64,000 nt of DNA from Molossus alvarezi (Eukaryota > Chordata > Mammalia > Chiroptera > Molossidae), in assembly GCA_037176705.1 (NCBI GenBank), contig CM073891.1, forward strand, positions 94,012,327 to 94,076,326, in the 5' to 3' direction. The notes below the pieces were generated by a model, which saw nothing but the letters and a program-made list of their open reading frames with translations, was not told where the DNA came from and searched no databases. Of the stretch, positions 44,424 through 56,035 are shown in pieces; the stretch's first letter is position 1; every line of letters begins with the position of its first letter. The position numbers were made by a program, and so were the translations under genes.

Positions 44424-45326
44424 ATGGTGAGAAACAGAAACAAAAGCCAAATGAAAGATCAAGAGACCTCTACAGAAGATGAAATAAATGAGGTGCAGTT
44501 AAGCAAGTTAACAGAACTAGAATTTAGAGCCATGATGTTGCGGAAGCTCAACAGCATGTGTAAGGACATGAGCAACATGAGTAAAGACATAGAAATGTTG
44601 AAAATAAACCATCTGGAAATGAAAAACCAACAGGAAGAAATGAAGAATGACATATCAGAAATGAAAAACACACTGGAAGGTCTAAAAAGCAGAGTAGGGG
44701 AAGCTGAGGACCGGATCAGTGAATTAGAAGACAGGCTAGAAGAAATCAACCAATCAGAAAACCAAAAGGAAAAAAAGATTAAAAAACAAGAAGAGAGCTT
44801 AAGAGAATTGTGGGACAACTGGAAGCGTAATAATATTCGTATCATAGGAGTCCCTGAAGAAGAAGAAAGCAAGCGAGGGCTAGAGAATATATTCAAAGAA
44901 ATAGTGACAGAAAACTTCCCTAATTTGGTGAAGGAAGAAGGCATTCAAGTTCAAGAAGCTCAGAGAGCCCCAAGTAAGAAGAACCCAAACAGGCCCACAC
45001 CAAGACACATAGTAATCAAACTGCCAAAAATTAAAGACAAAGAGAGAATCCTAAAAGCAGCAAGAGATAAGCAACAGGTTACCTACAAAGGAACCCCCAT
45101 AAGGCTCTCAGCTGACTTTTCACAAGAAACATTACAGGCTCGAAGGGAATGGCATGAAGTAATGAAGGTCATGAAAAACAAGGATCTGAATCCAAGACTA
45201 CTCTACCCAGCAAGGCTATCGTTCAAAATAGAAGGTCAAATAAAGAGCTTCCCAGACAAAATAAGGCTAAGGAAGTACATTAGCACCAAACCAGCACTGC
45301 AAGAAATGTTAAAAGGACTGCTGTAA
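44424..45326 (+). CDS. L1 ORF1 protein (RNA chaperone), intact
   Basis: Open 300-codon frame. The ATG at 44424 (MVRNRNKSQ) is chosen as the usual L1 start; the frame stays open upstream to 44328, but that lies in the 5' UTR. In order: a basic N-terminus; a coiled coil at about residues 40-145 with repeated heptads (EMLKINHLEMKN, DISEMKNTLEGLKSRV, EDRISELEDRLEEI); an RNA-recognition-type domain at about 155-245 with NIRIIGVPE and RHIVIKLPK; and a C-terminal domain with RLSADFSQETLQARREW and LLYPARLSF. ORF1p forms trimers, coats L1 RNA in cytoplasmic particles and helps target-primed reverse transcription. No stop or frameshift was seen. Expression would depend on the upstream internal promoter. 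It is a transposon protein, not a host gene. Confidence 0.95.
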   Translation: MVRNRNKSQMKDQETSTEDEINEVQLSKLTELEFRAMMLRKLNSMCKDMSNMSKDIEMLKINHLEMKNQQEEMKNDISEMKNTLEGLKSRVGEAEDRISELEDRLEEINQSENQKEKKIKKQEESLRELWDNWKRNNIRIIGVPEEEESKRGLENIFKEIVTENFPNLVKEEGIQVQEAQRAPSKKNPNRPTPRHIVIKLPKIKDKERILKAARDKQQVTYKGTPIRLSADFSQETLQARREWHEVMKVMKNKDLNPRLLYPARLSFKIEGQIKSFPDKIRLRKYISTKPALQEMLKGLL

Positions 45327-45371
45327 TTACCAGGAGAAATGGGAAGAAAAATAGAACCACACTAAACAAAA

Positions 45372-48300
45372 ATGGCAATAAATAAGTACATATCAATAAC
45401 CACCTTAAATGTAAATGGACTGAATGCTCCCATAAAAAGACACAGAGTAGCTGATTGGATAAGAAAGCAAGACTCATCTATATGCTGTTTACAAGAGACC
45501 CACCTCACAACAAAAGACTCACATAGGTTGAAAGTGAAGGGATGGAAAAAAATCTTTCAAGCAAATGGGAAAGAAAAAAAAGCTGGGGTAGCAATACTTA
45601 TATCTGATAAAATAGACTTCAGATTGAAGGCCATAACTAGAGACAAAGAAGCCCACTACATAATATTGAAAGGATCTATCCAACAGGAAGATATAACCTT
45701 GATAAACATATATGCACCCAATATAGGAGCACCAAAATAAATTAAAAAACTATTGGAGGACTTCAAAGGAGAAATCGATAGCAATACAATCATAACAGGG
45801 GACTTCAACACCCCGCTCACATCACTGGATAGATCCTCTAGACAAAAAATTAGCAAGGAAACAGAAACTCTAAATGAAGCACTAGACCAAATGGATTTAA
45901 TAGATATCTACAGAGAACTACACCCCAAAGCTACAGAATTCACATTCTTCTCAAGTGCACATTGGACATTCTCAAAGATAGACCACATGTTAGGGCACAA
46001 ACTAAGTCTCTACAAGTTCAAGAAGATTGAAATTATAACAAGCATCTTCTCAGACCACAATGGTATGAAACTAGAAATCAATTGCAAGAAGAACATAAAA
46101 AGACATTTTAACACATGGAAGCTAAATAGAATGTTATTAAACAATGAATGGGTCACCGAGGAAATCAAGGAAGAAATCAAAAACTTCCTGGAAACCAATG
46201 AAAATGAGGACACAGCAATACAAAATCTATGGGATGCAGCAAAAGCAGTTCTGAGAGGGAAGTTCATAGCACTACACTACAGGCCTACCTCAAAAAAGAA
46301 GAAAAATCTCTAATAGACTACCTAACCTCACAACTTAAAGAACTAGAGAGTAAACAAAAAGAAAACCCCAGAGCAAGTAGAAGAAAGGAAATAGTAAGGA
46401 TCAGAGCAGAAATAAACGACAGAGAGACCAAAAAAACAATCCAGAGGATCAATAAAACAAAGAGCTGGTTTTTCGAAAAGATAAACAAGATTGATGGACC
46501 CTTAGCTAGACTCACAAAGAAACAAAGAGAGAGAACCCAAATACATAAAATCAGAAATGAAACAGGAGAGATAACAACTGACCCTACAGAAATACAAAAG
46601 ATCGTTAACAACTACTATGAAAAATTATACGGCAACAAATTCGAAAATCTAAGCGAAATGGACAAATTTCTAGAAACACATAGTCTCCCAAAACTGGATC
46701 AGATAGAGATTGAAAACTTGAACAGACCAATAACAACAGAAGAAATTGAAGATGTAATCAAGACTCTTCCAGCAAACAAAAGCCCAGGCCCGGATGGCTT
46801 CACAGGGGAGTTTTACCGAACTTTCAAAGAAGAACTAATACCCATTCTCCTCAAACTATTTCAAAAAATTCAAGAAGAAGGAAGACTTCCAAACTCGTTT
46901 TATGAAGCCAGCATAACTCTAATTCCAAAACCAGAAAAAGACACAACAAAGAAAGAAAACTACAGGCCAATATCCCTGATGAACATAGATGCCAAAATCC
47001 TGAACAAAATACGTACTAGCAAATCGAATCCAGCAATACACCAGAAAAATTATCCACCATGACCAGGTGGGATTCATCCCAGGGATGCAAGGCTGGTACA
47101 ATATTCGCAAATCCATAAATGTGATACACCACATAAATAAATTGAAGAATAAAAACCACATGATCATATCAATAGATGCTGAAAAAGCCTTTGACAAAAA
47201 TCCAGCATCCATTTCTGATAAAAATGCTCAGCAGTGTGGGAATTGAGGGATCATACCTAGACATAATAAAGGCCATATATGAAAGACCTACAGCCAACAT
47301 CATACTCAATGGGCAAAAACTAAAAGCATTTCCCTTAAGAACAGGAACAAGGCAAGGATGCCCACTTTCGCCACTCCTATTTAACATAGTACTGGAAGTC
47401 TTAGCCACAGCAATCAGACAGGAAGAAAAAATAAAAGGGATCCAAAATGGAAAGGAGGAAGTGAAATTGTCATTATTTGCAGATGACATGATACTGTACA
47501 TAGAAAACTCCAAAGACTCCACCAAAAGCTTACTAGACTTAATAAATGAATTGGGCAAAGTAGCAGGATACAAAATTAACGTGAAGAAATCGATGGCATT
47601 CTTATACACCAACTCACAGAAAGAGAAACTAAGCAAACAATCCCATTTACCATTGCGGCAAAAAAATTAAGATACCTAGGAATAAACTTAACCAAAGAGA
47701 TAAAGGACCTATTCGCAGAAAACTACAGGTCTTTGAAAAACGAAATAGAGCAAGATGTAAAAAAGTGGAAGAACATACCCTGTTCATGGATTGGGAGAAT
47801 TAACATCATTAAAATGTCCATATTACCCAAAGCAATCTATAGATTCAACGCAATCCCCATCAAAATACCAACGGCATACTTCAAAGAATTAGCACAATTA
47901 CTTCAAAAGTTCATATGGAACCAAAAAAGGCCTCGAATAGCCACAGCAATCTTGAAAAGGAAAAACAAAGTTGGAGGGATCACAATACCAGATTTCAGGT
48001 TATACTACAAAGCCACCATAATCAAAACAGCCTGGTACTGGCACAAGAACAGGCATATAGACCATTGGAACAGAATAGAGAACCCAGAAATGGACCCTAG
48101 GCAATATGCTCAATTAATATTTGACAAAGGTGGCAAGAGCATACAGTGGAGTAAGGACAGCCTCTTTAATAAATGGTGCTGGGAAAATTAGACAGCTACT
48201 TGCCGAAAAATGAAACTAGACCATCAACTTACACCCTACACCAAAATAAACTCAAAATGGATAAAAGACTTAAATGTAACTCATGAATCCATAAAAATCC

Positions 48301-49199
48301 TAGAGGAGACTGTGGGCAACAAAATCTCAGAAATCATACGCAGCAGAATTTTTACTGACACATCACCTAAGGCAATAGAAACAAAGGAGAAAATGAACAC
48401 ATGGGACTACATCAAACTCAAAAGCTTCTGCACAGCGAAAGATACAATCATCAAAACGGAAAGGCTACCCACTGTATGGGAGAGCATAATTGCCAATGAT
48501 ATATCAGATAAGGGGTTAATTTCCAATACATATAGAGTGCTCATACAACTCCACAAAAGGAAGACAAAGAACCCAATTAAAAAATGGGCAGAGGAACTAA
48601 ATAGACACCTCTCCAAACAGGACATACAAATGGCTAAGAGACATATGAAGAAATGTTCATCATCACTAATCATCAGAGAGATGCAAATCAAAACAACAAT
48701 GAGGTATCACCTCACACCTGTCAGAATGGCCGCCATCAACAAATCATCAAACAACAAGTGTTGGCGAGGGTGTGGAGAAAAGGGGACTCTAGTACACTGT
48801 TGGTGGGAATGCAGACTGGTGCAGCCACTATGGAAAACAATATGGTGTCACCTCAAAAAATTAAAAATTGATCTCCCATTTGACCCAGTGATCCCACTTC
48901 TAGGAATATACCCTAAGAAGCCTGAAACACCAATCAGAAAGAATATATGTACCCCCATCTTTGTAGCAGCACTATTTACAATCGCTAAGATCTGGAAACA
49001 GCCCAAGTGCCCATCAGTAGACGAATGGATTAAAAAGCTGTGGTACATATACACAATGGAGTACTACGCAGCGGTAAGAAAGAAAGATCTCTTATCCTTT
49101 GAGACTACATGGAGGGACCTGGAAAGTATCATCCTAAGTGAAACAAGCCAAACAGAGAAAGACAAATTTCATATGATCTCACTGATTTGTGGAATATAA
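45372..49199 (+). pseudogene. L1 ORF2 (endonuclease/reverse transcriptase), inactivated
   Basis: It starts MAINKYISITTLNVNGLNAP 45 bp after ORF1. The APE-type endonuclease shows LQETHL and the late SDHN catalytic motif near 46050. The RT fingers/palm begin near 46700, with FADD at 47476-47487. The C-terminal cysteine knuckle lies near 48765. Breaks seen: stop TAA at 45738-45740; a 5-base duplication near 46271-46280; a 4-base insertion near 47010-47016; an extra A in the run near 47195-47200; a 7-base deletion near 47610 relative to the copy at 28713; and stop TAG at 48189-48191. Each frame change is backed by reading resuming in a new frame. ORF2p is therefore not made in full. Confidence 0.95.
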
Positions 49200-49401
49200 T
49201 GAACATAACAGTTTGAGGACAATCCCCTAAGGAGTGGGGAGGTGAGAGAGGGATGAACCACAGAACTTATATGCATGTATGCATGAACAGTGGACATGGA
49301 CAACAATCTGGGGAAGGGGCAGGGAGGGAAGGGGGAGGGGGGAATCAGTGGGGGAAAAAAGGAGAATCATTTGTAACAAAAATTAATCAATAAAAAAAAA
49401 G
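49200..49401 (+). other. young L1 3' UTR with G-rich tract and A-tail
   Basis: A G-rich tract at 49311-49355 with several runs of three to six G is followed by ATTTGTAACAAAAATTAATC, AATAAA and a short poly-A. It aligns almost base for base with 30522-30735. Confidence 0.88.
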
Positions 49402-49691
49402 AGAGAACAAACTGATGGTCGCCAGAGGGAGGGGAGTTGAAGGGGGTGGGGTGGCAAATAGGTGAAGAGGCTTAAGAGATATAAACTTCTAGTTGTAAAA
49501 TAAATAAATCACCAGGATATAACGTACAGCATAGGGAACATAGCCAATAATAGTGTAACTTTGGATGGGTCAAATGGTTACTAGACTTATCATGGTGATC
49601 ATTTCAAAAGGTATGTAAATATTGAATCACTATGTTATACAACTGAAACTAATACAATATTGTATAACAACTATGCTTCAAATTTGAAAAA

Positions 49692-50361
49692 GAACCTTAA
49701 TACAGATATGCTCATTTTATTATAACTCCACTTGATCTAGAATTTGACCCCATGTGTTGAGAAAAGGCTGTCATGGATCATAGTTTGGGAAAGGAGTAGG
49801 TGCAAACCACATGTATTTATTTTGATGTTCTCAATGTTTTCCTGAAGTCCAAGTAGTTTCACCACATCCTGCCATCAACTTCAGAGGAAAATTTTGGATA
49901 CATTAGTCCTTCCATGGAAAACTGCCTGATACAGAAACTGTGCTGGCCATCTGTAATTATACAAATTCTTCCCACCCAGTATATTCCTCAAAAAACATCT
50001 GGAACAGTCGGAAACTTCCATCAATGCTTGTAAAGGCATACACATGTCCCAACATTTCCCAGGAAGACATGTGGACACCCCATGGGTAGAGAAGGTACTT
50101 GGGGTCACAGGCAGCCAGACTTGATTCTTGTATCAAGAATGTGCTGGCTAGTCCGTTTGCCATTATAGCCACTTCCAGCCTGAGGCTTACAGAGCTGAAG
50201 TCCTCTGTGTTAACTTTCCTGCTCAAAGGCAATCTTTTAGAATGGCAAGGAAAAATGGATTTACTTAGAACAGAGTTAAGCTAACAGCAGGAGTGTATTC
50301 AGGGGAAGGAAACTATAATAGAAAGGAATTGAAATCATACTGTATGAAAGTCTATACAAAG
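49692..50361. other. no recognised gene or repeat
   Basis: Unique-looking sequence after the old L1 end. Overlapping antisense frames at 49881-50232 show no family signature. Confidence 0.45.
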
Positions 50362-50590
50362 CAGTGGTTGTAAGCATGAGCTTTAGCATCTGTCAAACCA
50401 AGACTGGAACATAGCTTGGCCACCTACTCAGTGATCTAAGAAACCTTAGGTAAGCCTTATTTCCTCATCTGAAAACCACGTGATGAAATTGTGAGAATCA
50501 AATAAGATCAGACATGCTAAGCATTTAGCACAGCTCCCGGCATAGAGGAAGCTCTTAATAAACGTTAGCCATTGTGCTGTTACTATTAGG
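50362..50590 (+). mobile_element. MIR SINE
   Basis: AGCAGTGGTTGTAAGCATGAG, GGCCACCTACTCAGTGATCTA, CCTTATTTCCTCATCTGAAAA, CATGCTAAGCATTTAGCACAG and TCTTAATAAACGTTAGCCATT match MIR from end to end. Confidence 0.88.
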
Positions 50591-50944
50591 AGCAGGTAAT
50601 TCAATAGAACTTTTAGCCTGGAGAACTCAAGACTCAGGAACAACAGGGATCTTCAAACATGAAAAAGAGATGTATCAGAAGACAGGAGTAGGGCCAATGG
50701 ATAGAAGTGACTGATCATCAAATCTGGTGCCCTCTTGAGTATCAGCATTGCTTCCTCTGGTCCAACTGGCTGGGTGGGCTTCCCCAACCTTTCTGGAATT
50801 AAAAACATTCCTAAAACTGTTCAACGGGGATGAATATTTCAGGTAAGAACAAAGAAAATAAAGTAAAGCAATTACAAAATGAAGTGGGCCAGTTTGTTAG
50901 ATTATTAGCATCCCATCACTAACAGGGTTTAAATGAATCTGTTC

Positions 50945-51090
50945 TGGATGCATGCATTTGGTACCTACTGTATGCCAGGTACCCTCAGGGACATGATGAT
51001 AGATAAGTAAGATATGTTTCTTGCCTTTAAGAGCCTTGTACTCTAGGACTGGGGTTGGATGAAGACATATGTTTAACACAATTAAGAGGA
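50945..51090 (-). mobile_element. L2 3' end, antisense
   Basis: TTTGGTACCTACTGTATGCCA, GGTACCCTCAGGGACATGATG and CTTGCCTTTAAGAGCCTTGTA follow the reverse L2 terminus. Confidence 0.75.
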
Positions 51091-51378
51091 ACAAAAGGCA
51101 ACATTGAATCACTATGTATGAAGGGTCTTAATAGATTAGATTTTGCTTTGGACGAAAGGCTATTATAGAAGATCTCGAAAATCCTTCCCCTCACTGTTTC
51201 CATAAAGCCCAGTATTGGGGGAATTAGAAAAAAACAACTTTTTAAAAAAGTGACTACTTTGTGCCAAGCTTCCTAAAACATTTTTAAAATGTGTAACTCT
51301 GCTACTGAATTTCATTGAGTTATATAAGACAAAGTACAATGGAAAACAGCATATTTTTTCTCATAAAAACTATTTTCA

Positions 51379-51637
51379 CCCTGGCCGGTTTCACCCAGAG
51401 GTTAGAGCATCAGCCTGAGGACCAAAGAGTAAAGGGTTCGATTCCAGTCAAAGGCACGTGCCTTGGTTGCAGTTCGGTCCCTGGGCCCTGGTCGGGGTTA
51501 CGGGGGAGGCAACAAATCGATGTGTCTCTCTCACATTTATGTTTTTCTCTCTCTCTCTCCCCACTTCCACTCTATCTGAAGATAAATGGAAAAAATATAT
51601 ATCCTTGGGTGAGGATTTAAAAAAAAAACAAAAAAAA
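51379..51637 (+). mobile_element. VES SINE, type A
   Basis: CCCTGGCCGGTTTCACCCAGA head (A box damaged), AGGGTTCGATTCCAGTCAAAGG, CT-rich body, hairpin ATCCTTGGGTGAGGAT and an A-tail. Flanks AAAACTATTTTCA / AAAAACATTTTCCA suggest a mutated TSD. Confidence 0.94.
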
Positions 51638-51647
51638 CATTTTCCAA

Positions 51648-52477
51648 CTGGGCATAGTTTATTTAAGGGTAATTCTTATCACATAGATGTGATCAGCATT
51701 ATTTATATGTTTTACATTTATTCTACTTCAAATCCTAAACTTGTGCCACTTTACTAGAATGAAATATTAATGCTATTAGTTTAAACATCATAAAATTTTT
51801 AAATAAGATGTTAAAATAATATTTATTCATCAACCTTACAATATTTTAAATCACTGATTAAATATCTAAAAAATTTTTACCACATGCTCTGCCCAATACT
51901 GAGCAATAATGGCTGAAATGTCATCATAATTATGGTCCCAAAATGCAGGTTTTCATTTTAGTTCCTCATTAATTCAGAAAAATACTTAATGGTAACTATA
52001 AGTCTGATGCGTAAAATCCCAGTTCTCCCGCATGTGCGTAAACCCATCCTGCTCCGCATGCAGACCGCCGACCCCCACACTACACCCAGGGTGGCAGTGG
52101 CTCAGATGGGCATGGAGGTGACAGATGGGGCACCCAGTTACGGAGCGATGCTGGGTTGTTTTATTTTTGTTTGAGAAGGAAGCTGTGGGGGAAGTACTCT
52201 CTACTTTGTTTTCAGCAAGGTGTCCCCTGTAGGTATTAATTTATAAATACAAAAACTTACTGGGTTCTTTAGCTGCATGAAAACAAATGAATTAAAGTAA
52301 TTCAGACTAAAAAAAAAAAAATGGAATTTCTAATATCTTCTTTCCTCAGGCACAGTGGAAAAAATTCCAAGATTTTAAATTTCATCCCAATGGTTTCAAA
52401 GACAAGAAAACACATCACATCGAACCCCCATTTAAATTATAGGGTTACGAGAGTAGAAATTACAAGTTGACGTGCCA
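51648..52477. other. no recognised gene or repeat
   Basis: AT-rich, with a short GC-richer patch at 52040-52150 containing CpGs. No family recognised. Confidence 0.45.
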
Positions 52478-52640
52478 TAGCCCTGCTTGATTCCCGGTCA
52501 GGGCACATGCCCAGGTTTGGGGCTCAATCCCCAGTAGGGGGCGTGCAGGAGGCCGCTGATGGATGTTTCTCTCTCACATCAATGTTTCTATCTCTCTCCC
52601 TTCCTGTCTCTCTAAAACAATTTTTAAAAAAATTTTTTAA
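52478..52640 (+). mobile_element. VES SINE, type B, head deleted
   Basis: Starts at GATTCCCGGTCAGGGCACATG after a short CATAGCCCTGC remnant; the A-box part is missing. CT-rich body and A/T-rich tail are present. No TSD recognised. Confidence 0.88.
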
Positions 52641-53359
52641 TAATCACTTATGTTATTTATAATACAGAACCTATATCCAAATCACTGAAAACACTTACAT
52701 TTAGAATACTGTAAAGTCTCCACATTTTTACCATACTGAGATCTATGACCACTTTGTGAAACAGAGAAAGTGCATATGGGATTGCTCCTGATTTAATCAG
52801 GAGTCAAGAAGACCAAAAAACTGTGAATCCCTTAAGGACAGCGGCTTTTCTTATTGCAAATAAAGCAAATAAAATCAATTCACTGATAACGCATTTAATT
52901 TCTCTCTCAGCAATTAAATTGTGTATCCATATTTAATGAGAATAAAATAAAGTCAAATGAGAGATTTTTCTTTTAGATCTTAAGCTACATGGATTTCCAA
53001 AGTGCAAAGAATGGGGGAGGAGGCTCCTCCTGGACCCTCCAGCTCCTTCCTTGAATCCCACAGCAATTCACCTCCTAGATCTATTCCTACCCCTGATTGA
53101 GAGGGCCTCACATTCTGCTCTCTGGATGCTCTGTACCCACTTGCTTAGATTTTAACTGAGGCCTTGAGTTTTGTGTTCAATGACAGCTGGGGACATAGCC
53201 TTCCAACCTTCCTCATTTTGCATTCTCCTGGGAGACACTTAAAGTGATCCTTTCAAATTTTGTCACAGGAGAGAGATGCTAGGAGGGAGAAATGAGGTTT
53301 CTACTTACTTCCATTTTTCACATAGCTGAACAGGACCAGGCCTCAGGTCCAAGATTCAT
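52641..53359. other. no recognised gene or repeat
   Basis: Unique-looking sequence upstream of an L2 3' end. An upstream part of that L2 may extend left into this interval. Confidence 0.4.
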
Positions 53360-53715
53360 AGATTTCCCCATGCCTGGAAAAGCCCTTCTCTCCTGGCCTC
53401 TGGGTTGATAGCCTCCTACCCATCGCTCCAGGTCCAGCCCAATCCCACATCTCCACACAAAGCCTTCACTGATAACAAGGGCAGCTTCGTCAGGTGAAGC
53501 TGATCTGTCCTCTAAACCCTGGCACCACATTATCACCCTTATTACATAGTTTTATATTGTTCACTGTTATTTTATAGGTGTTCATGGTTTCTCTCCAACT
53601 AGATTCTAAGCAATGTGAAGGTTTAGAATTTTCTACTTGTTTCATAGTTATCGCCTAGACTGGAGTATCAGACATGATGTATATGCTTATGACATTGAAT
53701 AAACCTGCTGGGAGA
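53360..53715 (+). mobile_element. L2 LINE 3' end
   Basis: GCCTGGAAAAGCCCTTCTC, CCAGGTCCAGCCCAATCCC, CACAAAGCCTTCACTGATAAC, TCTCCAACTAGATTCTAAGC and ATTGAATAAACC follow the L2 3' consensus in order. Coding is degraded. Confidence 0.75.
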
Positions 53716-54837
53716 GTAATTATTACCTATTTCACCTGTTAAGTAACAAAGGCCTATTAATAGGTGGATAATATGCTGGCATTTCTTCATCTTATTCTGC
53801 TTCTCTTTGATGGAAAAGGAGATTTAGCACTTACTGAGCTTAAAGACTATACCAAGAATTGTTTAGCATTATCTCACAACACTGTGATAGGATTCTGTGC
53901 TTCCTAACCAGACCACAGAATTCCACACTGTGAAAATATCCTTTCTCTTTCCCTGTGAAAGAGAAAATGCACATTTGAGTACATTATCCATGTTTGATTA
54001 CAATGAAAATTTACTGGGACATAATGATGTATTTGGCTGAATTATTCACATTATAAACAGGTAGAGCAAGATAGCTCACAGTGAGAGTCAAAATTGAATA
54101 TATTTACGTCCACTATTTTTCTGGTTGGCCAAAAATGAATGTGACTTCTGGAGAGAGTACCTCTGAATGATTTTAGTGCTTACATTTCTGACATCTATAT
54201 CAGAAGGGGACAGATATATGTGTTACATAATCCATGCCTGGGAGAAAGAAAAGTTATTCCCTCCATACAAGGGTAGTGTTCTTTGTCCTGAGTGGGACCA
54301 TGTGAGGTCACTGTGCCAAACATGGCAAGGAAAGGGAAGTCCAGCTCAAAAGACAAACAAAGGCTGCCATCCAGATGTCGGCTTAGTCCTCAACCACGAC
54401 TCCAGCTCTTCTACCCTCAAACCGGGGGTACTGGGAAAGAATCTGGAGGAGCTGTATCATTTTCACTGTCTCGATCAAGTTTTTAATGAATATATTTGAA
54501 AAAACGGTGATAGAGTAAAGCCGCGAAAGTTGAAGCACGAAGTGGCAAAGGATGACTGCACACGACTTTCTTGGCTCAGCTGACTAGAGTACGGGGATTG
54601 TGAAGTCCCAGTCTCTGTCTGGCCTTCAGGCAAACAAGATACATTTGCTCCATGCCAGAGCCTATTTGGACCTATCAATTATGCTGTTTCTTGGTCAGTG
54701 ACTACACCTTTAATGCTAACCTGCCATTGTTCATAAAATAAGGTGAGTCAGTATGAATGCTGGGAAATTGGAGGAAAGGTATAACTCCAAATGAATATCC
54801 TGCAGATAGTGGACATCAGTCTCTTATTCCTCATTCT
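53716..54837. other. no confidently recognised feature
   Basis: A weak reverse MIR resemblance occurs at about 53825-53900 (GCACTTACTGAGCTTAAAGAC). A 110-codon plus frame at 54167-54499 has no recognised domain. Confidence 0.4.
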
Positions 54838-55065
54838 CATCATCATAACAAACACTTATGGTGCTATGTACCAGGGACCTTGCTTAGGACTTTACCACTT
54901 TATCTCATTTATCTTTATTTAAACCTGATAAAGGAGGTACTATTATTATCTATTCTCTACAGATAAGCAAGCTAAGATTTAGAGATAAACTAGTTTAAGG
55001 TAATAAAGCTAATAAGCATTGCATCAGAATCTGAAGGCAGTCTGGCTACAGAGCCTGCCCTACTT
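54838..55065 (-). mobile_element. MIR SINE, antisense
   Basis: AACAAACACTTATGGTGCTAT, ACCTGATAAAGGAGGTACTAT, CAGATAAGCAAGCTAAGATTT and GGCAGTCTGGCTACAGAGCC are in reverse MIR order. Confidence 0.87.
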
Positions 55066-55782
55066 CATATAATTCATTTTCATGTTCTACTCAAGAGTAT
55101 CAACACCACTAGATAAGTATATTATAGTAATCAATAATTTGAATAGATAGCACCTGCTGATAAATATCCATAGGCCACAAATATCTATACAACAAATCTG
55201 CATAGGTATGACATGCCATTTGTTCTACAAACAATATAAATGCAAACATGCCCAGAGCTGAGATGACAAATGATTTTGAGAACTCTAATATACAGACCTG
55301 TCACAATGTAAATACTTAAAGTGCAAGAAATAGTACAAGCACTAATCAAAGCTGGAGTTCATGCTCCATCCATGTGAAAGGAAGCAAGGATGAGATGGTG
55401 GAACAAGAATGTGTCACCATCTTCACATCCCTGGGGAGACCGGTGTGTCACTATGACGACACGGAGACAGATCCATGCCTTCTCCAAAGCTTGGAGTAAA
55501 TAATAGATCTGAGACTATATTATACCAATGAACCTAGCCTTCCCAAGCTCAAAGGGAGACTGGAAGAGTTTTACAAGATTAATGGCCAAAATTGGGAACA
55601 CATGCCTATTAGCTTGCTGGGCCTGATGGAGTAAAGCAGCAGAGATTAGCCTCATTCTGGAAACAGATAAAGGTGGCTTTAAACACTGCTGTACATGGAC
55701 CCCCTCTCACCCCACCAGCCTTGTGCTCATTATGTACTATGTATTTAAAATACAAAGATTATATGTATATTTTTATGTTATT
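55066..55782. other. no recognised gene or repeat
   Basis: Unique-looking sequence. Confidence 0.45.
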
Positions 55783-55795
55783 AAGAGTGCTTAGA

Positions 55796-56022
55796 GCCCA
55801 GCCAGTGTGGCTCAGTGGTTGAGTGTCGATCCATGAATCAAGAGGTCGCTGGTTCAGTTCCCGGCCAGGGCACATGCCCAGGTTGTGGGCCAAATCCCCG
55901 GGGGGGGGGGGGGAATGCAGGAGGCAGCCAATTGATGTTCTCTCTCATTGATGTTTCTGTCTCTCTCTCCCTCTTCCTTCCTCTCTCTCTAAAATCAATA
56001 GAGAAAAAAAAAATTGTTTTTA
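55796..56022 (+). mobile_element. VES SINE, type B
   Basis: GCCCAGCCAGTGTGGCTCAGT head, GGTTCAGTTCCCGGCCAGGG, a run of 14 G at 55900-55913 where other copies have a short G stretch, CT-rich body, AAAATCAATAGAG and an A-tail. TSD AAGAGTGCTTAGA / AAGAGTGTTTAGA at 55783-55795 and 56023-56035. Confidence 0.95.
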
Positions 56023-56035
56023 AAGAGTGTTTAGA

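Larger units (their letters stand above)
43813..49401 (+). mobile_element. young full-length L1
   Basis: Complete layout: 5' UTR, ORF1, 45-bp spacer, ORF2, 3' UTR with a G-rich tract, and a poly-A ending at about 49401. Perfect 17-bp TSD AGAGAACAAACTGATGG at 43796-43812 and 49402-49418 within the 3' UTR of an older L1. Its 3' 2 kb closely matches the truncated copy at 28713. It is nearly 5.6 kb. ORF1 is intact and ORF2 is broken, so it is not autonomous as it stands. Confidence 0.98.
39048..49691 (+). mobile_element. old L1 (nest host), 5'-truncated
   Basis: Segments 39048-39586, 39849-40850, 41104-41229, 41467-41623, 42058-42653, 43169-43812 and 49402-49691 read as one L1. It runs from the end of the endonuclease (CACATAGAACATTTTCCAGG) through the reverse transcriptase, where the FADD position near 40548 reads ANN after mutation, and the C-terminal domain, to a 3' UTR ending near 49691. 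It begins directly after the Tigger terminus. Coding is destroyed by stops and indels. The gaps hold the insertions listed separately. Confidence 0.88.

Noticed and set aside
44459..44944. 161-codon minus-strand frame opposite L1 ORF1
   Set aside because: It is the shadow of the ORF1 coiled coil; serine-rich translation of an A-rich coding strand.
48407..48691. 94-codon minus-strand frame, also present at 29729-30013
   Set aside because: Identical in both L1 copies because it is antisense to ORF2, not an independent gene.
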